A stretch of DNA of 64,000 bases from Fibrobacter succinogenes (lineage in GTDB: Bacteria > Fibrobacterota > Fibrobacteria > Fibrobacterales > Fibrobacteraceae). The position numbers were made by a program, and so were the translations under genes. The DNA lies in NCBI GenBank assembly GCA_902794535.1, contig CADBHQ010000001.1:62001-126000 (forward strand), given 5' to 3'. The notes beneath the pieces were generated by a model that saw nothing but the letters and a program-made list of their open reading frames with translations, was not told where the DNA came from and did not search any database. This document shows, one piece after another, positions 8,938 to 16,400 of this stretch. Each line of letters begins with the position of its first letter. Within the stretch, counting starts at the first letter, position 1.

Positions 8938-9111
8938 ATGGCTACAAATCCACCGTCAGGTGATAACCACAGGATTGGGGCGGTTCGCTCTCGTTCCCAA
9001 ACGCTCAACCCTAGAACACAACAGTTTGTAAAGCGTAATGCCGAAACAGGCCGCTTTATGGACGTCAAACAAAATGGTACGCCATTTAAGGGGGTAAGAA
9101 AAGAGAAATAG
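8938..9111 (+). CDS. Conserved 57-aa small protein of unknown function
   Basis: ATG 8938 follows a near-perfect ribosome site (AAGGAGG, 8926-8932) and opens a 57-codon frame ending at TAG 9109-9111. The product is hydrophilic and basic, without a signal peptide. It carries the segments PPSGDNHRIGAV, RSRSQTLNPRT, KRNAETGRFMDVK and GTPFKGVRKEK. I recognise this pattern from a small family found in many unrelated bacteria, often near mobile or defence genes, with no assigned function. The strong ribosome site and the leader hairpin support real expression. It lies about 200 nt upstream of the SEFIR gene; a functional link is possible but not shown. Confidence 0.8.
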   Translation: MATNPPSGDNHRIGAVRSRSQTLNPRTQQFVKRNAETGRFMDVKQNGTPFKGVRKEK

Positions 9112-9310
9112 ATAATCTAGACAATGTTCATCCCTAAATCCGTGAGTGACGGCTCCGCCGCCACCCATGGAGGGGTATTTTATCGGTATGTGATGTTTCT
9201 TCCGCGCATATTATGGCAGGGAACGTTTTTGGGGATTGACGGCGTAACTCGAATTGTTTATATTGATGGTGAATATCTGTGCACGGCACAAATGAATAGA
9301 AGGTGAGAGT

Positions 9311-10732
9311 ATGAATGCAAATAATCAGCCGAAGGTGTTTATATCGTATTCTTGGGCGATACAGGAATGGGTCCGTGACCTTGCTAATCGTCTGATGAAC
9401 GATGGGGTAGAGACGAAAGTTGATTTTTGGGATCTAAAAAAAGGACAGGACAAGTATACGTTTATGGAGTCGATGGTTAATGACGAAACTATTGATTATG
9501 TACTTGTCGTGTGTGATAAAACATATGTTGACAAAGCGAATAAAAGAGAAGGTGGTGTTGGAGATGAGACTGTTATCATATCTTCAGAACTATATGGGAA
9601 ATCTTCTCAAACTAAGTTTCTTCCTTTAGTCTTAGACAAGAATGATGAAGGTAAAGCCTTGGTCCCAACCTATATTAAATCTCGAATCCATTTTGATTTT
9701 TCGGATGTTGACAACTACGAAAATGCTTACGAAGAACTATTAAGGCTTGTTTATGATAAACCCCTTATGCCCAAACCTAAGTTAGGTAGTATGCCTGAGT
9801 GGCTGAAAGATAATTCTGTCAACCTATCGCCCGTATCAAAGCATATTTCGGTTTTGAAGTCTTCAAATAATGAAACTCGTAAAAATGCTGCTATTACCGA
9901 ATTCTGTCAGGATTTTGCGATTAAGGCGAAAGAGTTTGTTGTCGATTCCTCAAAGGGTGTTGGAAATGAAATTGTTGCAAATATTGAAGCGATGAAGCCT
10001 TTAAGGGACTCGTATCTGGATTTTTTGAAAGAGGTGATTCTTTCTGAACGGGATGTTGCGGATTTCGTGTATAGATTTTTCGAAAATGTATATAATGAGT
10101 TGACGCTTCTTCCTTCTAGTGTGAATTCTTGGTGCGATTCTTCTTATGAGCATTACAAATTTCTTTTATGGGAAATGTTTGTTTGTACGGTCGCTTATTT
10201 GTGGTATTATGAAAAGTATAGAGAAATCTATTTGGTCTTTACGCATACGTATTTTCTACAAGATCGTGTATCTCCGGTAAAGGATATTAAACCTGGTTCT
10301 ATCTTGGATTTTGCGTGCGATTGCAGCTTTCTTGAAAATTATGGAACTGGTCGTCATTTACTTTCGGTTACAGCGGATATAGCCGTTAAACGGGTTAAAG
10401 AGCCGTTGATAACACAAGAAATGTTTGCTCAGACGGATATTTTTATATGCCAAATGACCTTTGTGCTGGGAATATGTCGATCAGGTTTTTTCTGGTTCCC
10501 ATTATCATATGTCTATGCAAAAAATCCATCAAGTTTTTGGATAAAATTGTCATCTAGGCAGTTCTGCGAAAAAATCTTACCGTTGTTTGCTGCAAAATCG
10601 ATCGAAGACTTAAAACGCATTATCCAAGAAAAACCTGTTACTTCTGACTACAGATATCCGAATGCCTTGCGTGGTGGTGTACCTAGAATACCTTTGAATA
10701 TTGATGGTTATGGAATTGCAGAACTGAATTAG
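9311..10732 (+). CDS. SEFIR/TIR-domain protein (candidate defence effector or sensor)
   Basis: The first ~150 of 473 residues form a SEFIR/TIR-like domain: KVFISYSWAIQEWVRDLA at 8-25, then the box-2-like VETKVDFWDLKKGQDKY and TFMESMVNDETIDYVLVVCDKTY, followed by GGVGDETVIISSELYG. This is the pattern of bacterial SEFIR proteins, some of which are antiphage NADases. The rest is helical and unrecognised, and may sense a trigger or bind the partner. AAGGTGAGAGT precedes ATG 9311. The KAP-type NTPase begins 9 nt after its stop, so the two probably form an operon. NADase activity is not proven by the sequence. Confidence 0.78.
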   Translation: MNANNQPKVFISYSWAIQEWVRDLANRLMNDGVETKVDFWDLKKGQDKYTFMESMVNDETIDYVLVVCDKTYVDKANKREGGVGDETVIISSELYGKSSQTKFLPLVLDKNDEGKALVPTYIKSRIHFDFSDVDNYENAYEELLRLVYDKPLMPKPKLGSMPEWLKDNSVNLSPVSKHISVLKSSNNETRKNAAITEFCQDFAIKAKEFVVDSSKGVGNEIVANIEAMKPLRDSYLDFLKEVILSERDVADFVYRFFENVYNELTLLPSSVNSWCDSSYEHYKFLLWEMFVCTVAYLWYYEKYREIYLVFTHTYFLQDRVSPVKDIKPGSILDFACDCSFLENYGTGRHLLSVTADIAVKRVKEPLITQEMFAQTDIFICQMTFVLGICRSGFFWFPLSYVYAKNPSSFWIKLSSRQFCEKILPLFAAKSIEDLKRIIQEKPVTSDYRYPNALRGGVPRIPLNIDGYGIAELN

Positions 10733-10741
10733 AGGTGTAAT

Positions 10742-12202
10742 ATGTTAAACGAAACGCAAAGTAATTACGAATCTTTTGAGGATTATTATCAAAAGGCAAT
10801 GGAGAATAGATATAAGGACGAAAATCTTTCTCAGGATTTGCTCAATCGTTCTGTTGAGGTGGATGATATTTGTGCTGTGATTAGACGAAAAAGTATTGAA
10901 AAGGATTACTTTTCTATGGCTGTTTCTGGTGTGTGGGGGTGTGGCAAATCTTTTGTGTTATCTGAAATAAAGAAAAAATTAGAAAGTGAATATATATTTA
11001 TTCCCTATGATTGCTGGGAAAATGATTTTTATGACGAACCATTATATGGAATTTTATATTCGCTTGTATTATTCTTCAACAAAGAGGATAATCCTGATTT
11101 TGCTCAAAGCCAATATTATAAAGCTATGCGAAGAATTATTTTTGGAATAGTAAAGAATACGCCTTTAATGGGTGATATTTCTAGAACAGTTATGTTGCTG
11201 GGCTCTGGTGCTGTGAAAAGAATTCAACGAGCAAACTGTGCGGAAGTATTTAATACGAATGTAGATGAATTTCAAAAGAACGTTCATTCTGTTTTAGACC
11301 AAATAAGTGCTGCTATTGCAACATATATTACTTTTGAAAATAAAAGAGTAGTCATTACTGTGGATGAGTTGGATCGATGCTTGCCTAATTATGCATTAAA
11401 GGTCCTAAATCGTTTGCACCATATATGTTATGGTTCATCTATAATTTTGATAACGGCGGTAAACAAAGAAGAATTGCTTGGTTGCATAAATACTGCTTAT
11501 GGGAAAAATAGTGGAGATGAATTTTCAAAAAAATATATTGATAGGTTTTTTGATTATACCTATAATTTATCCAAGGGTAACGCTTCCGAATTAGTGAGCC
11601 TTTGGAAAAATTTGGATGACTTTGACGAATCTATCGTGTCGCGCAACTTTTTGAATAATGTTTGCGTTTCTGTTTTGAAAAATTTTTCTATGCGCGAAAA
11701 GAAGAAACTTATAAATACAACTTTTTCCTTGCACAAAATTGTACTTGAAGAAATTCGTTGTGAAGATGTTTTGTCCTTTGCTGTCTTATGTGCGGAGTTG
11801 ATGTTTACGGTTAAATTCTTGTATTTCGATAAATGTGATTGGGATTTTGCTGTAGGACCGTTTGAATTTGGACCAGTTGATTCCGATAATAGGGATATAT
11901 TTGGAAATCCTAAACCTATAGAAAATGTATTTACAATTGAATTGTTAAAAAAAGACGGAAATGCCCAATATGTATCAGAAATCACGCTTGAAGAGCTTGT
12001 GTCGGAATACGACACTTCTGCTCCGCATTTTAATATTCCGATTGATACAGATAGAGAGCGTTTAAAGGCTCTATTCGCAAATCCTCTTGTTCCTTATACT
12101 AACGATCCAAGCCTTTTTATTTGTAATAGCAAAGATGCTCTTTTCCTTAAGGAAAGAAAGGTGTTTGAGCTGTTTAAAAAGAAATTGTATCAACATCATT
12201 AA
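10742..12202 (+). CDS. KAP-family P-loop NTPase
   Basis: The 486-aa protein has a Walker A loop GVWGCGKSF at 63-71 and a Walker B segment RVVITVDELDRCLPNYALKVLNRL, whose DELDRC core is typical of KAP NTPases. KAP proteins are STAND-like ATPases associated with membranes and found in several defence systems. The segment around residues 135-160 is moderately hydrophobic but not a clear membrane pair. The gene follows the SEFIR gene with a 9-nt gap and AGAGGTG before the start. A sensor/ATPase (KAP) and effector (SEFIR/TIR) pair is the most natural reading, by analogy with other TIR-STAND arrangements. Confidence 0.8.
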   Translation: MLNETQSNYESFEDYYQKAMENRYKDENLSQDLLNRSVEVDDICAVIRRKSIEKDYFSMAVSGVWGCGKSFVLSEIKKKLESEYIFIPYDCWENDFYDEPLYGILYSLVLFFNKEDNPDFAQSQYYKAMRRIIFGIVKNTPLMGDISRTVMLLGSGAVKRIQRANCAEVFNTNVDEFQKNVHSVLDQISAAIATYITFENKRVVITVDELDRCLPNYALKVLNRLHHICYGSSIILITAVNKEELLGCINTAYGKNSGDEFSKKYIDRFFDYTYNLSKGNASELVSLWKNLDDFDESIVSRNFLNNVCVSVLKNFSMREKKKLINTTFSLHKIVLEEIRCEDVLSFAVLCAELMFTVKFLYFDKCDWDFAVGPFEFGPVDSDNRDIFGNPKPIENVFTIELLKKDGNAQYVSEITLEELVSEYDTSAPHFNIPIDTDRERLKALFANPLVPYTNDPSLFICNSKDALFLKERKVFELFKKKLYQHH

Positions 12203-12380
12203 TGTTTGTTGATACTATTATCGTTTCTCGCAAGGCGTCAACTTGAACCAAAATTGGGAATGGGTGAAAACGCATGATTTCTTGGAAGATTGTCCTTGTT
12301 TTTTGTGGATGAAATCTTGGTTTTGGCGCTTTGTTTCGAAATGATTTGTTATTTTTATTGTGAAACGTTAGGATTTAGCT

Positions 12381-13553
12381 ATGCAAAAACTTACGATAAA
12401 AAATTTTGGACCAATCAAGTCGGCCTCTTTGGATTTCAAACGGGTCAATGTCCTTATTGGCCCCCAGAGTTCGGGCAAGAGTACAATTTTGAAAATTGCT
12501 AGTTTTTGCAATTGGATTGAAAAGAAAATTCAGTTGACGCAGATTCCTAGCGATTGGATGAATCCTGATGTGGTCAGAGATCAGTTAATTACATTTCATA
12601 AACTTGACGACTATGCTTTGCCTAGTGCAGAGATTTATTATAAGTCAGATACATTACAGTTCGAGATAAAGTTTGATAAAAATCTATTCATTGGTATTCA
12701 TTTTGAGTGGACCAATAAGCGTTGGAATTACAGGCGTACAAAAAATGCATATATCCCGGCTGAGAGGAATATTGTAGCGTCTATTCCGAACTGGCTTGAT
12801 GTAAACTTCGATAAGTTTAACAACATTCGCAATTATATGGCCGAATGGAATGTCGCTCGCAAGAATTTTGACCGTAACCACAAGTTAGACATCCTAGACA
12901 TGGGTGTATCGTATTTTTACGATGATGCTGAAAAACTGGATCGGGTTGCATTGAATGGAAAAACGTTAAAATTCTCGAATGCTTCTAGTGGATTACAATC
13001 TTTGATTCCGCAGTATGCTCTTTTGTCATATCTGTTTGATATTTCGCTATTATTTGAGCCAGCTAGTGTCCGAAAAATGCAGATAGACTTGAAACTTAAG
13101 GACCTTATTGAACGTGATGCCAAGTTAAGAAAAATGGATGTATTGGATAATTACTTGGAAAATTGCGGTGTCAAAGTATTCCTTGAAGAACCGGAACAAA
13201 ACCTGTTCCCGAAAGCGCAGTACGGACTTGTGAAGTGGTTGGCTTCTAAGTTGAATGGAAATCCGTGTAATACCTTGTTCATGAGTACGCATAGCCCGTA
13301 TATTTTGTCTTCGTTGAATAACCTAATACAAGCACACGATTCTGCCGTGAAGGATGATTCTGCTCGGTGTCGGGTTGAAAAGATTGTTGGACAAAGAGAC
13401 TTTGTTGATTTCGATGACGTACGTGTTTACGGAGTGAATAATGGCCGAATCAAGAATTTGCTTGATCGAGAAAATCGCTTGATTGCGCAGTCGTTCTTGG
13501 ATTCTGCTTCTGTAGATATTTCTAACGAATTCAGCCAATTGCTCGAAGTATGA
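12381..13553 (+). CDS. SMC/OLD-like AAA ATPase (AAA_15/21 type), no TOPRIM domain
   Basis: The 390-aa protein has an ABC/SMC-type ATPase head: GPQSSGKST (27-35) as Walker A, a short central helical region, SSGLQSLIP as the signature-like motif, VFLEEPEQNLFP as Walker B and FMSTHSPYILSSL as the H-switch. OLD nucleases share this ATPase but carry a C-terminal TOPRIM domain, which is absent here. Instead the next gene overlaps by 4 nt (ATGA) and codes for a small protein with a nuclease-like pattern. The split ATPase/nuclease layout recalls defence pairs such as Septu, but the nuclease type differs. Confidence 0.85.
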   Translation: MQKLTIKNFGPIKSASLDFKRVNVLIGPQSSGKSTILKIASFCNWIEKKIQLTQIPSDWMNPDVVRDQLITFHKLDDYALPSAEIYYKSDTLQFEIKFDKNLFIGIHFEWTNKRWNYRRTKNAYIPAERNIVASIPNWLDVNFDKFNNIRNYMAEWNVARKNFDRNHKLDILDMGVSYFYDDAEKLDRVALNGKTLKFSNASSGLQSLIPQYALLSYLFDISLLFEPASVRKMQIDLKLKDLIERDAKLRKMDVLDNYLENCGVKVFLEEPEQNLFPKAQYGLVKWLASKLNGNPCNTLFMSTHSPYILSSLNNLIQAHDSAVKDDSARCRVEKIVGQRDFVDFDDVRVYGVNNGRIKNLLDRENRLIAQSFLDSASVDISNEFSQLLEV

Positions 13554-14014
13554 AAAAAATTGAATCGATATTGAAGGAATGGGCGAGTTCGTTGCCCCAA
13601 GGCTCTTGCTACTCGACAAGGGATTCCAACATCAAGTTTGAAGAACAGAAAAGCAAGATTACATTTGTCAATAAATCAAAAAAAAATTGCCTGAAGGTTG
13701 ATGTCGATGGTGGAGTTGTCCCTTCGAACACTAGCACTGCACGGTGCGATAAGTTATTGGTTGAAAAATCTTCTCCTTTATTCTGTTTTGTTGAGCTGAA
13801 GGGTGGTGATGTGGAACGTGCTATTAAACAGCTCGAGGTGTCGCTTGGGGATTCTCGACTAAACCCTGACTGCAATCAGCAAAAACTCGCGTTTGTTGTC
13901 GGGAAGAACCATTATCCAGCATCATCGCCGTTGATTCAAAAGGGCATGAAAAGAATTAGTACCTTGAATGCAAAATTGATTATTGCGAATACTCCTGCGT
14001 CATATACGCTGTAG
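13550..14014 (+). CDS. Small protein with a PD-(D/E)XK-like nuclease pattern, partner of the AAA ATPase
   Basis: This 154-aa protein overlaps the ATPase stop by 4 nt, so translation is coupled. A candidate active site is visible: D67 in ARCDKLLV, E82-L-K84 in FCFVELKGGDVERAIKQLE, and Q94 on the following helix. The strand-D-strand-ExK-helix-Q order is that of Holliday-junction-resolvase-like PD-(D/E)XK nucleases. The protein ends with an alpha/beta region (KLAFVVGKNHYP, KLIIANTPASY). I do not recognise a named family. It probably cleaves nucleic acid under control of the ATPase; the activity and target are inferred. Confidence 0.7.
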   Translation: MKKIESILKEWASSLPQGSCYSTRDSNIKFEEQKSKITFVNKSKKNCLKVDVDGGVVPSNTSTARCDKLLVEKSSPLFCFVELKGGDVERAIKQLEVSLGDSRLNPDCNQQKLAFVVGKNHYPASSPLIQKGMKRISTLNAKLIIANTPASYTL

Positions 14015-14157
14015 AAAATAGATTTATATAAAATTTTTGCTTTTTTAATCACTTTGTTGTGTATTTGGTTGTAATTGCAACTTACAAGAATTTCTTGTTG
14101 GTTCCCCCTTTCTGCACCTTTTTCGTACGCCCCCTGTAAGCATTTAATAATTTTTCC

Positions 14158-14165
14158 TATATTTA
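14158..14165 (+). promoter_or_regulatory. TAnnTTT-type promoter box upstream of the BY-kinase gene
   Basis: TATATTTA lies 37 nt before the ATG of the tyrosine-kinase gene, in an AT-rich gap of about 190 nt after the defence genes. It matches the recurring box seen before several genes in this window and resembles the Bacteroidetes -7 element TAnnTTTG. A GGAG ribosome site follows nearer the start. Confidence 0.45.
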
Positions 14166-14202
14166 CGTCCATAGTTGTATTTATTGCATTTTGGAGACTT
14201 AC

Positions 14203-16347
14203 ATGGCCGATAGTGAACAGCAGACGATTGTGGTTGGTGCACAGGCCCAAACGGCCAACAACACCATCACATTGCTCGAAGCCTTGTTTATTTTGTGGAA
14301 AAAGCGCTGGACCCTGTGCCTGTTCCTGATTGTGGGTGCCGTGGTCGGGCTTTTGATTGGCCAGTGGATTCGCCCGCAGTTCACGAGTGATGCCCTTTTG
14401 CAGATAGATACTAAGGCGAACAAGGCGGCGAACCGTGCCATGGGTGAAATGGGCGCCATTCTAGATGTGGCAAGCCCTGCCGATGCCGAAATTGAACTCA
14501 TCAAGAGCCGCTTGGTGCTGAGCTATGTGGTGAGCCAGGAACATTTGAATTATTCTGCAACGCCTACGAGTGTGCTGAACCGTTTGCTGCACCGCGAAGG
14601 CCGTATGGATATCGGTTACTTGTCTATTCCGGACTTGGCCCGTACCGAAAAGTGGCGTGCCGTGGTCACGGGGGGCGACTATTATGCCGTTTATACCGAA
14701 GACGATGTTAAACTGGTCGAGGGTAAGGTGGGCGCGTTGCTCAAGGCTCCGTATGCGGGCGATACTTTGCAGATTCGTGTGGGCCGTATGCGTGCGGCCC
14801 TTGGTGAAGAATTCAAGATAGGTGTGATGAATCCGTTGCTTGCTGTTCGCAGTTTAGCTGGTCGACTCAAAGTGGCTGAAAAAGGTAAACAGACCGGCGT
14901 AATCGGAGTGTCTTATTCGCACCGCTATGCCGACCGCGCCGCCTCGATCCTCAACACGATTGCAAATACGTACGTGCGCCAGAATGTAGAAATGCGCAGT
15001 GCCGAGGCCGAAAAGACTTTGGAATTTTTGGAATCGCAACTGCCCGGCGTTAAGGCGAAACTGGACAGTTCCGAGAAAATCTTGGCCGACTACCGCCATA
15101 GCGTGGGGTCGGTAGATATGACGGGAGAAACCCGTGCCCACTTGGATAAAGAAATGGACTTGCAGCGCCAGTTGCTCCAGTTAGAGCAGGAACGCCAGCA
15201 GGCTACGCGCCTGTTTAAAGAGGAACACCCCTCGGTGCAGACCATTGTAAAGCAACAAGACAAGTTACGTGGCGAACTGGCTCGCCTTAAAAAGAATGCG
15301 GAATCTTTGCCGGTCACGCAACAAGAAATGATTCGCTTGCAAGAAGACGTGGCCGTGAACAATTCCCAGTACACCACCATGCTCAATAACATCCAGCAGC
15401 TGCGCGTGGTGCGCGCAGGCGAAGTAGGCAATGTGCGTGTGGTGGATTTTGCGCAGATTGAACCTATCCAGAGCAAACCGAAAAGGTTCAATATTCTGAT
15501 AGTTTCTATGGCGGCAGCCTTTATGGTTGGGGTACTATGGGTGTTTGTTCTCCGCATGATGCGTAATGGCGTACGTAGCTCGCAAGAACTGGAACATGCC
15601 ACCAACGTGAGTGTGTTTGCCAAAATCCCCGAAAGCAAGAACAAGCTGTTGCGCGACAAACGCCACAAGTTGACTCTTGTGGAAGCCTCCCCGAATGACC
15701 AGGCGAGCGAGGCGTTCCGTACCTTGCAGACGGCGGTGGACTTTTCGCTGGCAGAAAACCAGAAGGTGCTCATGGTTTGCGGCTTGGTACCGGGCGTGGG
15801 TAAGTCTTTTGTGACCAAGAACTTGGCTGCGGTGTACGCCATGAACGGTAAGCGTGTGTTGCTGATAGATGCCGACATGCGTAAGGGTATAATACGTAGT
15901 TCCAAGTATGCTGGTTTGACCGAAGTGCTTTCGGGAAAGGTCCCTTGGCGCGAGGCTGTGGCCGACACCCGCTGTCAGAATTTGTTTGTAATGGGCTGCG
16001 GCAAGCGCCTGATGTCACCGAGCGAACTTTTGCGCCACGATACGTTCAAGAACCTGCTTGAAGAAATGAAAACCGAATACGACATGATTCTGGTGGATAC
16101 TCCACCGGTAAGCATGGTGACCGATGCCGAACTGATTTATCCGTTGGTGGATTTTGCCCTGATGGTGGTGCACTACGGTACAGATTCTGTGGCGCAGGTC
16201 AAGGAAAATTTGGCGAATTTGCGCCGCTATGCCAACAAGCCCTGTGCTTTTGTAATGAATCACTGTGAATACGAACCTGGCCATTATTATGGCTATGGAT
16301 ACTATGGCAAGGGGTATTACGGTAAGGGCTATTACAGCAAATCGTAA
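14203..16347 (+). CDS. wzc: Wzc-type polysaccharide co-polymerase / tyrosine autokinase (BY-kinase)
   Basis: I start at ATG 14203 (MADSEQQ), preceded by TTGGAGAC. The 714-aa protein has a Wzz domain with membrane spans near 35-55 and 430-452, a coiled-coil periplasmic part, and a cytoplasmic kinase: Walker A GLVPGVGKS (527-535), Walker A' RVLLIDADMRKG and Walker B MILVDTPP (628-635). The last 26 residues hold ten tyrosines in GYYGKGYYGK-type repeats, the autophosphorylation cluster. Such proteins set chain length and drive export of capsule or exopolysaccharide through an outer-membrane channel. It fits the Wzx/Wzy genes upstream, from which it is separated by the defence island. Confidence 0.92.
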   Translation: MADSEQQTIVVGAQAQTANNTITLLEALFILWKKRWTLCLFLIVGAVVGLLIGQWIRPQFTSDALLQIDTKANKAANRAMGEMGAILDVASPADAEIELIKSRLVLSYVVSQEHLNYSATPTSVLNRLLHREGRMDIGYLSIPDLARTEKWRAVVTGGDYYAVYTEDDVKLVEGKVGALLKAPYAGDTLQIRVGRMRAALGEEFKIGVMNPLLAVRSLAGRLKVAEKGKQTGVIGVSYSHRYADRAASILNTIANTYVRQNVEMRSAEAEKTLEFLESQLPGVKAKLDSSEKILADYRHSVGSVDMTGETRAHLDKEMDLQRQLLQLEQERQQATRLFKEEHPSVQTIVKQQDKLRGELARLKKNAESLPVTQQEMIRLQEDVAVNNSQYTTMLNNIQQLRVVRAGEVGNVRVVDFAQIEPIQSKPKRFNILIVSMAAAFMVGVLWVFVLRMMRNGVRSSQELEHATNVSVFAKIPESKNKLLRDKRHKLTLVEASPNDQASEAFRTLQTAVDFSLAENQKVLMVCGLVPGVGKSFVTKNLAAVYAMNGKRVLLIDADMRKGIIRSSKYAGLTEVLSGKVPWREAVADTRCQNLFVMGCGKRLMSPSELLRHDTFKNLLEEMKTEYDMILVDTPPVSMVTDAELIYPLVDFALMVVHYGTDSVAQVKENLANLRRYANKPCAFVMNHCEYEPGHYYGYGYYGKGYYGKGYYSKS

Positions 16348-16355
16348 GAATTTGT

Positions 16356-16363
16356 TATATTTT
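16356..16363 (+). promoter_or_regulatory. TAnnTTT-type promoter box before the OmpA-family gene
   Basis: TATATTTT lies 37 nt before the OmpA start, just after the kinase stop, and is followed by a good ribosome site (GAAGGA). The highly expressed outer-membrane gene may thus have its own promoter. Confidence 0.4.
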
Positions 16364-16400
16364 TGTTATTAAACACGGTTACCGAAGAAGGAAACAACTC

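Noticed and set aside
9124..9306. 60-codon frame between the small protein and the SEFIR gene
   Set aside because: No ribosome site and no recognisable protein features; probably chance.
12381..13553. OLD-family nuclease
   Set aside because: The ATPase head fits but no TOPRIM domain follows; the protein ends soon after the H-switch region.
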